Counted from the stretch's first letter, positions 25,649-34,418 are shown. The stretch is DNA of 43,550 nucleotides from Alphaproteobacteria bacterium HGW-Alphaproteobacteria-14 (GCA_002842925.1 PHEL01000003.1:1-43550); one strand, 5' to 3'. Program-made: numbers and translations. Notes: generated from the letters alone by a model not told the origin.

Positions 25649-28021
25649 TTATTCCGGCAGGAAGCCGAGTTCATACACCATCGGCCGCAGTTTTGTGGTG
25701 AGCGCGGCGAAGGCGGCTTTGAAGGGGTCGAAGTCGGTGAGTTCGTTGTCGCTGTAAGCTTCGAGCGCGCGGCGCACCTGATACCAGCCTGCATCGGCGC
25801 GATTGAGTTTGTATTCTTCCCTGATCTTGTTGGGGAACTGCGTGGCGTGGAAGCGCTGGAACAGCTTGCGGCCTTCATCAAGCACGGCGCGGGCTTCGGG
25901 CGAGAAGGCCATGCCCGCCATGTAGCGCACGAGAAAATCACTCTCGAACCGCGCCTTCGCGCCGACTTCGGCTTCGGTGAAGGGGATGAAGTGGTTGGTG
26001 AGGCTCCAGTCGCGATCATTCCACCGCAGCCCGTCCGCGCCTGCGGTGAGGTTGCTGCCGTTGAACAGCATCCAGACGAGGCAATCGGATTTGAACTCGT
26101 CCGAGAGCGGCTGCGAGGGCTGCAGGAACTGGTCGCGATCATTGAGCCATGTCGGCTTGATAAGGCGGCGGACAGCGAACACGATGGCGGCTTGCCAGAG
26201 GTTTTCGGGCGTGATGTAGTAGCCATTGCCCTGACTGCAAACCGACGAATACATCGCCGTGAGCGTGCTCGCGTGTTGAAGATCATTTGCGTTTGCGAGC
26301 ATGTGCCCGATTGCGCCCTCGTGCCATGTGCTAACCTTGGCATGGCCAGTCTTTGCAGCGACCGCATTGGTTAGCGGGACGATCTGACCGGATGCAGGCA
26401 GCCGGACAATCCATTTGCTTAGCATTCGGTCATTTGGGACGTTGAAGAATGACTTTTCGCCAATCGCATTCCCATTCCGATCAAGCGCCGTGGTGGTTAC
26501 TGCGTCTGACGGTGCCTTTATGCCCATGTCCCAAATCAGAAAGCCAATTGGGTAGTTCCCCTTCAATCCATCAAAGACCTTGCTCGGAACCACGAACCCA
26601 TCGAGGTATTTCGCCGTCCAACGATCTCGAAATTTGTCGAAATTCGGAGCGTTCACGTATTTGAGCTTGGCGAACATCGCGAGTTTTGCGGTTGGAAGTT
26701 CGACCATCATGCGATGCATGAATTGAGCGAACAACTCTCGCGCGGCATAACCTAAATCGTCCATTCCGTGGCTAACGCGGGTGGTTGCGATTCCGGTTTT
26801 TCCAGCGTTGCCTTGAGCGTTCGCCGCTTCACCATAAGGCGGATTGATCAGCACGAGTATCGGCTTTGCGCCCTTCTTGCCTTCTCGTGCATCGGCAATG
26901 GCCTGTCGCAGTGCCTGCGGCACCTTGCCCGACAGCGAATAATCAATCTCGCCAAAATCGGTCACATCGTCGTTGAGGTAGTCGTATTGAAAAATCTCCG
27001 CCCCGGCGAAGGCCGGGTTGCTGCGCATGATCGTCACGTCTTCCTGATCCAGCGTGGACATGAACACGTTGCGCAAGTTGCTATGCTTGGCCTCCAGATT
27101 GCCGACGCCTGCGCACATATCCCACACGATATATTTCTGCTGCCAGTCCGCGCCCAGCGTGGCGTTGAGCTGATCATAGGCTTTATCGACGATGTGCAGC
27201 GGGGTGTAGAACGCGCCCTTGAACTTCTGGTCGTCCAGCGGCAGCAGGCTGTCGCGCCGTTCGAGCAGATAGTGCCGGTGTTTCTGTTCGGGCGGGCGGT
27301 GGTAGATGTTCCAGAAATTGCGATAGCCGCGCTCGCTCGCCAGTTCGTATTGCTCGGCCCCGATGATGAACACCGGCTTGTCCCCGCTGAACAGCAGGCG
27401 CGCGGGCAGGTTGCGCATCGCTTCGTTGGTGCCATCGTGCATGATGTCGGCAAAGAACAGCACGGCGTAATCCGCCTCGCGCTTCACGCCCAGTTCCACA
27501 CCGACCATCGCCACCCATTTATCGAACACCTGCCGCAGATTGTTGGGCGTGATCGGGGTGCGGATAATCCGGCCTTCGCGCACCGCATCGCTGGCGGCCT
27601 TGATGAATTCAGCTTCGTAACCGTCAATCTGGTAAAGGATGAAATGGGTTTCGATGGTGGGCGCAATCTGCGCGGCCAGCGCCTTGTCCGCAGCAGAGCC
27701 GGATTTGGGCCAGACAATCGTCTTGTCATCCAGCAACGGCAGCGCGTGCTCGGTCGCCATCAGCGCGGCTTTTTCGCGGTCGATCACGCACAGGAAACCG
27801 GGGATCGCCTCACCCCGTTTGCGCGCGGCGCGGACATAGGTCAGCAGTTGCGCGAACATCAAAAGCGGCGGGGTGGCGGATTCCTTGGCCTCGAACCAGA
27901 TTTCGGGGGTCTGGATATCGACCAGGCCCTTGAACACACCTTTGAGGCCAAGCGCCGCGATATAGGCGTCCTTGACGTCTTCTTCGGTGCGGGCGCGGGC
28001 GAGCGTTTCGGATAGCGTCAT
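25649..28021 (-). CDS. single-chain type IIG-like restriction-modification protein (PD-(D/E)XK nuclease region plus N6-adenine methyltransferase)
   Basis: This 790-aa protein has the core motifs of gamma-type N6-adenine DNA methyltransferases: FYTPLHIVDKAY about residue 271 (motif X), WDMCAGVGNLE about 300 (motif I, AdoMet) and LINPPYGEA about 391 (motif IV, NPPY). The C-terminal 350 residues would hold target recognition. The first 90 residues contain Asp35, then FEAK (Glu44, Lys46), then QLLTY (Gln58, Tyr62). This is the D-ExK-QxxxY pattern of PD-(D/E)XK nucleases in type I and type IIG enzymes, so one chain may both cut and methylate. The ATG at 28021 is preferred to the track start at 28072, whose extra residues look non-native. 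No separate restriction subunit, specificity subunit or BREX gene lies nearby. An orphan methyltransferase remains possible if the nuclease motif is fortuitous. Confidence 0.85.
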   Translation of the reverse strand: MTLSETLARARTEEDVKDAYIAALGLKGVFKGLVDIQTPEIWFEAKESATPPLLMFAQLLTYVRAARKRGEAIPGFLCVIDREKAALMATEHALPLLDDKTIVWPKSGSAADKALAAQIAPTIETHFILYQIDGYEAEFIKAASDAVREGRIIRTPITPNNLRQVFDKWVAMVGVELGVKREADYAVLFFADIMHDGTNEAMRNLPARLLFSGDKPVFIIGAEQYELASERGYRNFWNIYHRPPEQKHRHYLLERRDSLLPLDDQKFKGAFYTPLHIVDKAYDQLNATLGADWQQKYIVWDMCAGVGNLEAKHSNLRNVFMSTLDQEDVTIMRSNPAFAGAEIFQYDYLNDDVTDFGEIDYSLSGKVPQALRQAIADAREGKKGAKPILVLINPPYGEAANAQGNAGKTGIATTRVSHGMDDLGYAARELFAQFMHRMMVELPTAKLAMFAKLKYVNAPNFDKFRDRWTAKYLDGFVVPSKVFDGLKGNYPIGFLIWDMGIKAPSDAVTTTALDRNGNAIGEKSFFNVPNDRMLSKWIVRLPASGQIVPLTNAVAAKTGHAKVSTWHEGAIGHMLANANDLQHASTLTAMYSSVCSQGNGYYITPENLWQAAIVFAVRRLIKPTWLNDRDQFLQPSQPLSDEFKSDCLVWMLFNGSNLTAGADGLRWNDRDWSLTNHFIPFTEAEVGAKARFESDFLVRYMAGMAFSPEARAVLDEGRKLFQRFHATQFPNKIREEYKLNRADAGWYQVRRALEAYSDNELTDFDPFKAAFAALTTKLRPMVYELGFLPE

Positions 28022-28110
28022 CGGGCAATTGTCTTGGCGGATGTGATCATCTGATCCCCTTTGCCGCACCATTCCAACAATCCCAACGCTCTGCCAAGCC
28101 GCAATCGGTC

Positions 28111-28239
28111 TTAAGCCACATCCAGAACTGCGAGATAGCTTGCCAGCCCGATTGAAAACGCCGGGAAGAAGAAATGAAAACTCACCGTGAACGCAAATTG
28201 AATCCGGGCGAGCAGCAGAGCGTCGAGGGTTTCAAACAT
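28111..28239 (-). pseudogene. cydA: 5' remnant of cytochrome bd oxidase subunit I
   Basis: The minus strand reads a 42-codon frame from ATG 28239 to TAA 28111 that was too short for the track. Its product begins MFETLDALLLARIQFAFTVS and ends GLASYLAVLDVA. This matches the N-terminus of the cyanide-insensitive type CydA/CioA as I know it (first membrane helix with the heme-ligand histidine after SFH). Intact CydA has about 450-520 residues, and no later part or cydB can be seen here or on the far side of the restriction-modification gene. The fragment is thus a decayed or truncated gene. Loss may have accompanied arrival of the neighbouring gene. The rest of the gap 28022-28367 shows no gene. 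Confidence 0.75.
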
Positions 28240-28315
28240 GGTCAGGAACTAGTCCTTTGGAAGCGGCAATCAATTGCGATCACTGCACCTGATATACGGT
28301 TTTGGCGCATAAGGT

Positions 28316-28350
28316 TGCACCGCCGGACGGGGGGATTGTCCGGCGGTGCA
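28316..28350 (-). terminator. strong hairpin downstream of the peroxiredoxin gene
   Basis: TGCACCGCCGGAC and GTCCGGCGGTGCA form a perfect 13-bp stem with a 9-base loop, 18 bases after the stop of the 28368-28997 peroxiredoxin gene. It should terminate or protect that transcript. The following bases on the minus strand are not a uridine run, so factor-assisted ending is possible. Confidence 0.6.
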
Positions 28351-28367
28351 GGTTGTGGCGGGGCCGC

Positions 28368-28997
28368 CTACGCGACGTCCACCAACCTCAGGTAAGGCTT
28401 GATGGTTTCAAAGCCCTGCGGGAACATTTCGTTCGCCTTGGCATCGGGGATTGACGGAGGGATGATGACCTTGTCGCCCGGACGCCAATCGGCCGGGGTG
28501 GCGATGGTCATGCGGTCGGCCAGCTGCAAGCTGTCGATCACGCGCAGAATTTCATCAAAATTGCGTCCCACGCTCATCGGATAGGTCATGGTCAGGCGAA
28601 TTTTCATTTTCGGGTCGATGATGAACACCGAACGCACCGCCGCCGTCTCGCTCTGATCGGGGTGGATCATGTCATAGAGCCTGGCGATTTCCAGATCAGG
28701 GTCGGCCACGATCGGGAATGTCAGTGTCACGCCTTGTGTTTCATCGACATCCTTGACCCAGGTGAGGTGTTCTTCAACCGTATCGGTCGACAGGCCGAGC
28801 GGCTTGGTGTTGCGCTTGTCAAAGTCAGCAGCAAGGCGCGCGGTCATGCCCATTTCGGTGGTGCAGACAGGAGTGAAATCGGCCGGGTGGCTGAAAAAGA
28901 ACACCCAGCTATCGCCTGCCCAATCGTGCAGGCTGATTTCGCCGGTCGTGGTGGCGACGGTAAAGTCAGGGGCGGTATCGCCGATGTGCAGGCTCAT
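28368..28997 (-). CDS. peroxiredoxin (Prx6/1-Cys type)
   Basis: Peroxiredoxins reduce hydrogen peroxide and organic hydroperoxides in the cytosol. The 209-aa protein opens with MSLHIGDTAPDF and has the peroxidatic Cys45 in HPADFTPVCTTE, followed by the Prx6-type C-terminal half (RSVFIIDPKMKIRLTMTYP, then GDKVIIPPSI). Length fits the 1-Cys group. The ATG at 28997 has AGGAG eight bases upstream, so the nine extra residues of the track ORF are not needed. It is one of two Prx6-like genes in the window; the other is coupled to arsR at 34493. It has its own upstream AT-rich region and a strong 3' hairpin, so it is likely a separate unit. Confidence 0.95.
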   Translation of the reverse strand: MSLHIGDTAPDFTVATTTGEISLHDWAGDSWVFFFSHPADFTPVCTTEMGMTARLAADFDKRNTKPLGLSTDTVEEHLTWVKDVDETQGVTLTFPIVADPDLEIARLYDMIHPDQSETAAVRSVFIIDPKMKIRLTMTYPMSVGRNFDEILRVIDSLQLADRMTIATPADWRPGDKVIIPPSIPDAKANEMFPQGFETIKPYLRLVDVA

Positions 28998-29172
28998 TAC
29001 GGATACTCCTTTGCGTTGATGCAACCGCTTTAGCAGGAGATGCGATTCTGGTATAATTCAATTACTCGATTTATGAAACCGATTTTTCAATTCTTCACGA
29101 ATGAGCTGCATTTGAGCAGATTTTGCGGACTATGGCGTGAATCGCATACAGATTTTTTATATTAAGCACCCG

Positions 29173-30930
29173 TCAGATCATCCCACGCGCGTCGAATGGA
29201 TCGGCAGGCCCCGGCGCCTCACCAGTATCGAGCGCTAATTCGGCAAAGGCGCTGTCCTGCGACAGGAACACCCGGCCTGACAGATCATCAAGGAAGTGCG
29301 CGCGCTCCAGACGGTCCATCACCGGGCCTTTCACTTCCGACAGGTGCAGCTTCACACCCCCGTCGACCAGCCTGTGGTTGATCGCCTCAAGGCTTTCCAG
29401 TCCCGAGGCATCGATCGCATTGACCGCACTGCACATCAGCACCACGTGCCGCAGCGGCGGGCGATCCGCGACCTGTTCCAGCACATATTCCTCCAGCCAG
29501 CGGGCATTGAGATAGGTCAGGCTTTCATCGATCCGGATCGACAGCAGGTGCGGCAGGGTCAGCACCTTTTGGCGTTCGACATTGCGGAAATGCTCGGTGC
29601 CCGGCACCCGCCCAACGATCGCCGCGTGGGGTCGGCTGGCGCGCCACAGATACAGCAGCAGGCCCACTGCCACCCCGGCGATCACCCCCAACTCCACCCC
29701 GGCCAGCAGCGTGATGGCGATGGTCGCGGCGTGAGCGGCGAAATCACCCTTGGAATAGGCCCAAAGCAGCCGGGGTGTCTTGAAATCGACGAGGCTCAGC
29801 ACCGCCACGATGATGGTTGCTGCGAGCGTCGCGTTGGGCAAGTGAAACAATAGCGGGGTGAGGAACAGGCTGGCGAGCGCAATGCCCACCGCCGTGAAGG
29901 CGCCCGCCGCCGGGGTCTGCGCGCCCGCATCAAAATTCACCACCGAACGCGCAAAGCCGCCGGTCACCGGATAGCCGCCCGACAGCGCCGAAGCGATATT
30001 CGATGCGCCCAATCCGATCAATTCCTGATCGGGCGCGATCCGCTGGCGCCGCTTGGCCGCGAGCGTCTGCGCAACCGAGACGCTTTCGACAAAGCCAATC
30101 ACCGAAATCAGCAGCGCTGGCACCCACAATGCCTTGATCAGGGCATATTCAGTCGAAGGCAGCGCGAACGGCGGCAGGCCCTGCGGGATTGCGCCCACTA
30201 CGGATACGCCATGTTCCTCCAGCCCAAATCCGATCACGGCGAGGATCGTCACCGCCACCGCCGCCACCGGCCCGGCCTTGGCTGTCATTTCGGCAACGCG
30301 CGCGGGCATGCCGATGCGCTGCAATGCGGGCTTCAACCCCTTGCGCACCCAGAACAGGAACAGCGTCGCTGGAACACCGATGGCGAGGGTCGCAAGGTTG
30401 GTGCCGTCCAGCGCACCTGCCAGCCCGGACAGCATCTCCGGCCAGGTCTCGCCCCCGGCCTTCACACCCAGAATGTGTTTCAACTGGCTGGTGGCAATCA
30501 GTATGCCGGAGGCCGAAATAAACCCGCTGATCACCGGGTGCGACAGCAGGTTGGCAAGGAACCCGAGCCGCAGCAGGCCCAAGACTGCCAGCATCACCCC
30601 TGACAGCGCGGCGAGCGTCACCGCCGCCTCCCAATATTCAGCCGTTCCCGGTGCAGCGACCGCGCCCACCGCGCTCGCCGTCATCAACGAAACCACCGCT
30701 ACCGGGCCAACTGCCAACGTTCGGCTGGTGCCGAACACGGCATAGGCGAACAGCGGCAGGATCGAGGCATAAAGACCGACAACAGGCGGCAATCCCGCCA
30801 GCATCGCATAGGCAAGGCTTTGCGGGATCAGCATGATGGTGACGATCACCGCCGCCATCAGATCACTGGTCAGGATACCGCGATCATAGCTGCGCGCCCA
30901 CGTCAGGATCGGGAAATAGCGTTGCAACAT
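29173..30930 (-). CDS. SulP family anion transporter with STAS domain
   Basis: This 585-aa membrane protein has the SulP plan: an N-terminal conserved stretch DLMAAVIVTIMLIPQSLAYAMLAGLPPVVGLYAS, repeated hydrophobic helices to about residue 425, GFVESVSVAQTLAAKR, and a C-terminal STAS domain (about 450-560) with VLMCSAVNAIDASGLESLEAI. SulP proteins carry sulfate, bicarbonate or other anions. Its start lies seven bases after the sqr stop, so it is the last gene of the sulfide operon, and export of sulfite or sulfate made from sulfide is the likely role here. Related bigR operons also include a SulP-like gene. Confidence 0.93.
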   Translation of the reverse strand: MLQRYFPILTWARSYDRGILTSDLMAAVIVTIMLIPQSLAYAMLAGLPPVVGLYASILPLFAYAVFGTSRTLAVGPVAVVSLMTASAVGAVAAPGTAEYWEAAVTLAALSGVMLAVLGLLRLGFLANLLSHPVISGFISASGILIATSQLKHILGVKAGGETWPEMLSGLAGALDGTNLATLAIGVPATLFLFWVRKGLKPALQRIGMPARVAEMTAKAGPVAAVAVTILAVIGFGLEEHGVSVVGAIPQGLPPFALPSTEYALIKALWVPALLISVIGFVESVSVAQTLAAKRRQRIAPDQELIGLGASNIASALSGGYPVTGGFARSVVNFDAGAQTPAAGAFTAVGIALASLFLTPLLFHLPNATLAATIIVAVLSLVDFKTPRLLWAYSKGDFAAHAATIAITLLAGVELGVIAGVAVGLLLYLWRASRPHAAIVGRVPGTEHFRNVERQKVLTLPHLLSIRIDESLTYLNARWLEEYVLEQVADRPPLRHVVLMCSAVNAIDASGLESLEAINHRLVDGGVKLHLSEVKGPVMDRLERAHFLDDLSGRVFLSQDSAFAELALDTGEAPGPADPFDARGMI

Positions 30931-30937
30931 GGCGGGT

Positions 30938-32164
30938 CTATTGTGCGATCAGACCGCCGGGGCCAGCCAGCCACTCGCGCCCCTTGAGCATCCCGTTCCA
31001 GTAAATCCACGGAAGCAGATCAGCCTTGAGCATCCATGACAGGCGGTTGGCTTTGGTGCCATCAATCAACCAGGTCGGGAAGCTCGGCGCCAGCTTGCCT
31101 CCGTATGCAAATTCGGCGAGCACGATCTTGCCGCGCTCCACCGTCAGCGGGCACGAACCATAACCGTCATACCCCGCGGTCGGCCCTTTGCAATCGAGCT
31201 GCCGCAGCGCGTTGACCGCCACCACGGGTGCCTGCTTGCGCGCGGCTGCGGCGGTCTTGGCATTGGGCATCGACCCTGCATCCCCAAGGCCAAACACGTT
31301 GGGGAAACGCACGTGCTGCAAGGTGTGCTGATCGACATCGGTAAACCCGCTTGCCGCCGCCAAGGGGCTGTCAGCAAGAAATTGCGGCGCGACCTGCGGG
31401 GGCACGACGTGGAGCATATCGAAATCGACTGTCACCTCGCCGTCCGCCCCAGCAAAAGTCGCCTTCCGTGCGGGGCCATCAACCGCAACGAGATTATTGT
31501 TGAGTTCAAGATCAATGCCGTATTTCCCGACATATTCCATCAGCGCGGGCACATAATCGGCCACCCCGAACAGCACGCCGCCTGCATTGCGAAACTCGAC
31601 CGCGATATCGCCCAAAACGCCTGCCCGCCGCCAGTGATCGCAGGCGAGATACATCACCTTTTGCGGCGCGCCCGCGCATTTGATCGGCATCGGCGGCTGA
31701 CTGAAAATCGCGCGGCCCGCCTTCAGGCCCTGCACCAGTTCCCAAGTATAAGGCGAAAGATCGCCGCGGTAATTGGACGTAACACCGTTCTGGCCAAGCG
31801 TCTGGTCAAGCCCTGCTATCTTCTCCCACGCAAGGCGAATGCCGGGGGCGACGATCAGCACGTCGTAGGTCAAGGTGCTGCCATCGGCGAGTGTCACCTG
31901 ATTATCGTCTGGCTGGAAACTGGCCGCTGCCTGTTTGATCCAGACCGCACCCTTTGGAATTACGCTTTTCATCGGACGCAGCGTTGATGCCAGATCGAAA
32001 ACCCCGCCGCCAACCATCGTCCAACCGGGCTGGTAGGTATGGGTATCAGTCGGCTCGACAATCGCAATATCGAGCCCCGGCCTGCGCTTCAGTATCGAAG
32101 CCGCAGCAGCAATCCCTGCCGCGCCGCCGCCGATGACAACGACCGTGTGTGATGACGTGTTCAT
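30938..32164 (-). CDS. sqr: sulfide:quinone oxidoreductase, type II
   Basis: SQR oxidises sulfide with FAD and passes electrons to the quinone pool, handing the sulfane sulfur to an acceptor thiol to give a persulfide. The 408-aa protein has VVVIGGGAAGIAAAASI at the N-terminus, the redox Cys163 in PIKCAGAPQKVMYLA, and the second redox Cys338 in GYGSCPLTVERGKIVLAEF. This Cys pattern and the APQK block fit type II SQR, the group that includes mitochondrial SQOR. The FGLGDAGSMPNAKTAAAARKQ motif binds FAD. The listed frame begins at 32497, but the ATG at 32164 with GGGAT upstream is correct. It lies between the TIGR01244 gene and sulP. Confidence 0.94.
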   Translation of the reverse strand: MNTSSHTVVVIGGGAAGIAAAASILKRRPGLDIAIVEPTDTHTYQPGWTMVGGGVFDLASTLRPMKSVIPKGAVWIKQAAASFQPDDNQVTLADGSTLTYDVLIVAPGIRLAWEKIAGLDQTLGQNGVTSNYRGDLSPYTWELVQGLKAGRAIFSQPPMPIKCAGAPQKVMYLACDHWRRAGVLGDIAVEFRNAGGVLFGVADYVPALMEYVGKYGIDLELNNNLVAVDGPARKATFAGADGEVTVDFDMLHVVPPQVAPQFLADSPLAAASGFTDVDQHTLQHVRFPNVFGLGDAGSMPNAKTAAAARKQAPVVAVNALRQLDCKGPTAGYDGYGSCPLTVERGKIVLAEFAYGGKLAPSFPTWLIDGTKANRLSWMLKADLLPWIYWNGMLKGREWLAGPGGLIAQ

Positions 32165-32189
32165 TGTGATCCCTATCCCTCGTCCGGCC

Positions 32190-32609
32190 TTATGCGCCAG
32201 CTTCCATCCGTTCGCTAAGCGCCGACAAGTCGTAGCCAGCGGCCTTCGCGCGCGTGATGCGTTCTTGGGTTGAAAGGCCACTGGTATTGGCGAGCGCATC
32301 AAGCGTGATTGAACGCGTGCCAGTGCGGCAATAGGCGAGCACCTTGCCGAATGTGCCACGCCGCACCGCAGCAAAGGCCGCGATGGCAGCTGCCGGGAAC
32401 AGGCCACCGGCAACGGGAATGTGGTGGAAGGCCAGCCCGGCGACCTGCGCGGCGCGGCGCATATCATCCAGCGCGGGCTGTCCCGGTTCTTCGCCATCGG
32501 GGCGGTTGCAGATCACGGCGGCGAAGCCTTCGGCAGCCAGCGCCGCCAGTTCGCAAGGCTGCATCTGCGGCGCGACCGCGAAACTATCATCAAGCTTGCG
32601 AATTTCCAT
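32190..32609 (-). CDS. TIGR01244 family sulfur transferase/phosphatase-like protein
   Basis: This 139-aa protein is of the DUF442/TIGR01244 type, a dual-specificity-phosphatase fold in which the P-loop Cys is thought to act on sulfur species. The P-loop is LAYCRTGTRS, and the opening MEIRKLDDSFAVAPQM plus GFAAVICNRPDGEEPGQP are typical. In several bacteria the domain is fused to the Blh/persulfide dioxygenase; here it is a separate gene in the same operon, directly upstream of sqr. The ATG at 32609 shares one base with the stop of the YeeE-like gene before it, and AAGGA lies eight bases upstream. A GTG at 32612 is an alternative. Confidence 0.9.
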   Translation of the reverse strand: MEIRKLDDSFAVAPQMQPCELAALAAEGFAAVICNRPDGEEPGQPALDDMRRAAQVAGLAFHHIPVAGGLFPAAAIAAFAAVRRGTFGKVLAYCRTGTRSITLDALANTSGLSTQERITRAKAAGYDLSALSERMEAGA

Positions 32610-33028
32610 CACGCCTGTCCTTCAATAACGCGCACCACAACCATCCCGGCGAGCATCGCAGCCACAAACACGGCGGCCGATACAGGTTCAATCGCCAAAG
32701 CGGCAAAGCCCGGCCCCGGACACAGCCCAGCGATCCCCCAGCCGACCCCGAACAAGGCCGATCCGCCGACAAGGCGCGGCGTAATGTCGCTGCGGTCGGG
32801 TAGTGAAAAGCCTTCAGCGAACCAGGGACGCAGCAACTTGCCCTGCACCAGCCACGCCGCCGCCATCACCAGCACCGCGCCGCCCATCACAAAGGCAAGC
32901 GTCGGATCCCAGGCTCCGAACAGATCGAGGAATCCGCGCACCCGCGCCGGATCGGTCATCCCGCCCAGCGCCAGTCCGGCGCCGAAGATCGTGCCCGAAG
33001 CGAGTGGAATGAGAATGCCTCTGATCAC
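32609..33028 (-). CDS. YeeE/YedE-type sulfur transport protein, second half (PmpB-like)
   Basis: YeeE/YedE proteins are membrane carriers for thiosulfate or other sulfur species. This 139-aa half has several hydrophobic helices and the conserved GIAGLCPGPGFAALA cysteine site. The GTG at 33028 overlaps the stop of the other half (GTGA), which points to coupled synthesis of a two-part carrier. The track joins this frame to an unrelated upstream stretch up to 33532; the natural start is inside. Which sulfur compound moves, and the direction, cannot be read from sequence, but the operon suggests sulfane sulfur or thiosulfate. Confidence 0.9.
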   Translation of the reverse strand: MIRGILIPLASGTIFGAGLALGGMTDPARVRGFLDLFGAWDPTLAFVMGGAVLVMAAAWLVQGKLLRPWFAEGFSLPDRSDITPRLVGGSALFGVGWGIAGLCPGPGFAALAIEPVSAAVFVAAMLAGMVVVRVIEGQA

Positions 33029-33489
33029 AGCAATACCTCGATTCCCAGTCCGTTCATAATAGCCACCGTGGCAATGCCCGTGGCGATAAAGGTCGCGGTT
33101 GCCACCAGTGACCGCTGCGACAGGCGGCTCATCCCGCACACCCCGTGGCCGCTGGTGCAGCCACCGCCGAGACGGGTTCCGATACCGACGATCAACCCGG
33201 CAATGATCAGCGGCGCTGGCCCGGCAAAGCTTGGTTCTGCCGCGCCAGTCATTCCCGTCACAATCAGCGCGCCCAATGGAAGGCCGATCAGAAACGCCCA
33301 TGCTCCGCGCCGCGGCATCGATCCCGCGCCGATCCCGAAAGCCCGCGCAGCAATGCCGGAAACCCCGGCAATCCGCCCTGCCCCCAGCAGCATCAGCGCC
33401 GCTGCGAGCCCGATCAACACCCCGCCCGCAAGGCCTGCGACCGGAGTGGAATCGGGGAAACCCGGCAGACTGATAGCCAGCACGCTCAT
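33025..33489 (-). CDS. YeeE/YedE-type sulfur transport protein, first half (PmpA-like)
   Basis: The 154-aa protein contains four to five transmembrane helices and the hallmark GIGTRLGGGCTSGHGVCGMSR, with the paired cysteines of the YeeE pore. It begins with an ATG at 33489 that overlaps the stop of the Blh-like gene (ATGA). It ends within the start of the second half. Together the two halves would equal one full-length YeeE/YedE. This split arrangement is familiar from bigR-type operons. Confidence 0.92.
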   Translation of the reverse strand: MSVLAISLPGFPDSTPVAGLAGGVLIGLAAALMLLGAGRIAGVSGIAARAFGIGAGSMPRRGAWAFLIGLPLGALIVTGMTGAAEPSFAGPAPLIIAGLIVGIGTRLGGGCTSGHGVCGMSRLSQRSLVATATFIATGIATVAIMNGLGIEVLL

Positions 33490-34418
33490 ACCGCGTTGAT
33501 CGGCAGTTGGAGGTAGGTGATGCCGTTGTCATCGGGCGGCGGCAGATGTCCGGCGCGCATATTGACCTGCACCGAAGGCAGGATCAACCGCGGCATGTCG
33601 AGCGTCGCATCGCGCGCCTCGCGCATGGCGACAAATTCATCTTCGGTGATCCCGTCATGGGCGTGGATATTGCCCTCACGCTCAGCGGCGACGGTGGTTT
33701 CCCAGACATATTCACTGCGCCCCTTGGGCAGATAATCGTGGCACATGAACAGCCGGGTTTCGAGGGGGAGCGCCAGAATGCGCCGTAGCGAGCGGAACAG
33801 ATTGCGCGCATCACCGCCGGGAAAATCAGCACGCGCGGTGCCGTAATCGGGCATGAACATCGTATCGCCGACAAACACTGCCTCACCAACTACATAGGCC
33901 AGACAAGCCGGCGTATGCCCAGGAACGTGCATTACTGTAACCGGCACGTTGCCGATCGTGAACGTGTCGCCATCCTTGAACAAGGCATCGAACTGCGATC
34001 CGTCGCGTTCAAATTCGGCCCCGGCATTGAACAGCTTGCCAAACACCTGCTGCACCTTGGTGATATGTTCGCCAATCGCGATCTTCCCGCCAAGCTTCTG
34101 CTGGAGGTAAGGCGCGGCTGAAAGGTGATCGGCATGGGCGTGGGTTTCAAGCAGCCATATCACTTTAAGATTATGCGAAGTGATGTAATCAATCACAGCA
34201 TCGGCAGAAGTCGTAGCAGTGCGCCCGGAGCTGAAATCAAAATCCAACACCGAATCGACAATCGCCGCCTCGCCCGTCGCGGGATCGTGAACCACGTAGG
34301 TGACCGTGAATGTCGCGGCATCGAAGAAGCCGGCGATTACAGGACGTAGCGCGATGTCGCTTCCTGTGCGAAGCACCTGTTCTGTCGCCATCTGCAGCAC
34401 CGAATCGTCGCTGGGCAT
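33486..34418 (-). CDS. blh: persulfide dioxygenase-like metallo-beta-lactamase hydrolase (Blh/ETHE1 family)
   Basis: Blh/ETHE1 enzymes are mononuclear iron dioxygenases that turn glutathione persulfide into sulfite and glutathione. The 310-aa protein has the metallo-beta-lactamase fold with THAHADH (His93, His95, Asp97, His98), His168 in PGHTPA, Asp185 in VGDTMF, and CHDY near the end of the domain. The track starts at 34442, but the ATG at 34418 has GGAG seven bases upstream and is preferred. It is the first gene of the minus-strand sulfide operon and is divergent from the peroxiredoxin-arsR pair, the arrangement seen with BigR in Xylella and Agrobacterium. No fused rhodanese domain is present. 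Confidence 0.93.
   Translation of the reverse strand: MPSDDSVLQMATEQVLRTGSDIALRPVIAGFFDAATFTVTYVVHDPATGEAAIVDSVLDFDFSSGRTATTSADAVIDYITSHNLKVIWLLETHAHADHLSAAPYLQQKLGGKIAIGEHITKVQQVFGKLFNAGAEFERDGSQFDALFKDGDTFTIGNVPVTVMHVPGHTPACLAYVVGEAVFVGDTMFMPDYGTARADFPGGDARNLFRSLRRILALPLETRLFMCHDYLPKGRSEYVWETTVAAEREGNIHAHDGITEDEFVAMREARDATLDMPRLILPSVQVNMRAGHLPPPDDNGITYLQLPINAV

Noticed and set aside
26768-28015. 415-aa plus-strand ORF inside the restriction-modification gene
   Set aside because: Shadow frame; composition is unlike a real protein, and the minus strand has clear methyltransferase motifs.
25649-28021. BREX PglX or type I HsdM as identity of the methyltransferase
   Set aside because: PglX is about 1200 aa and comes with other brx genes; HsdM needs HsdS and HsdR. 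None is present, and the N-terminal nuclease-like pattern fits a single-chain enzyme better.
28174-28395. 73-aa plus-strand ORF in the gap before the peroxiredoxin
   Set aside because: No ribosome-binding site or motif; it runs through the hairpin and the opposite-strand cydA remnant.
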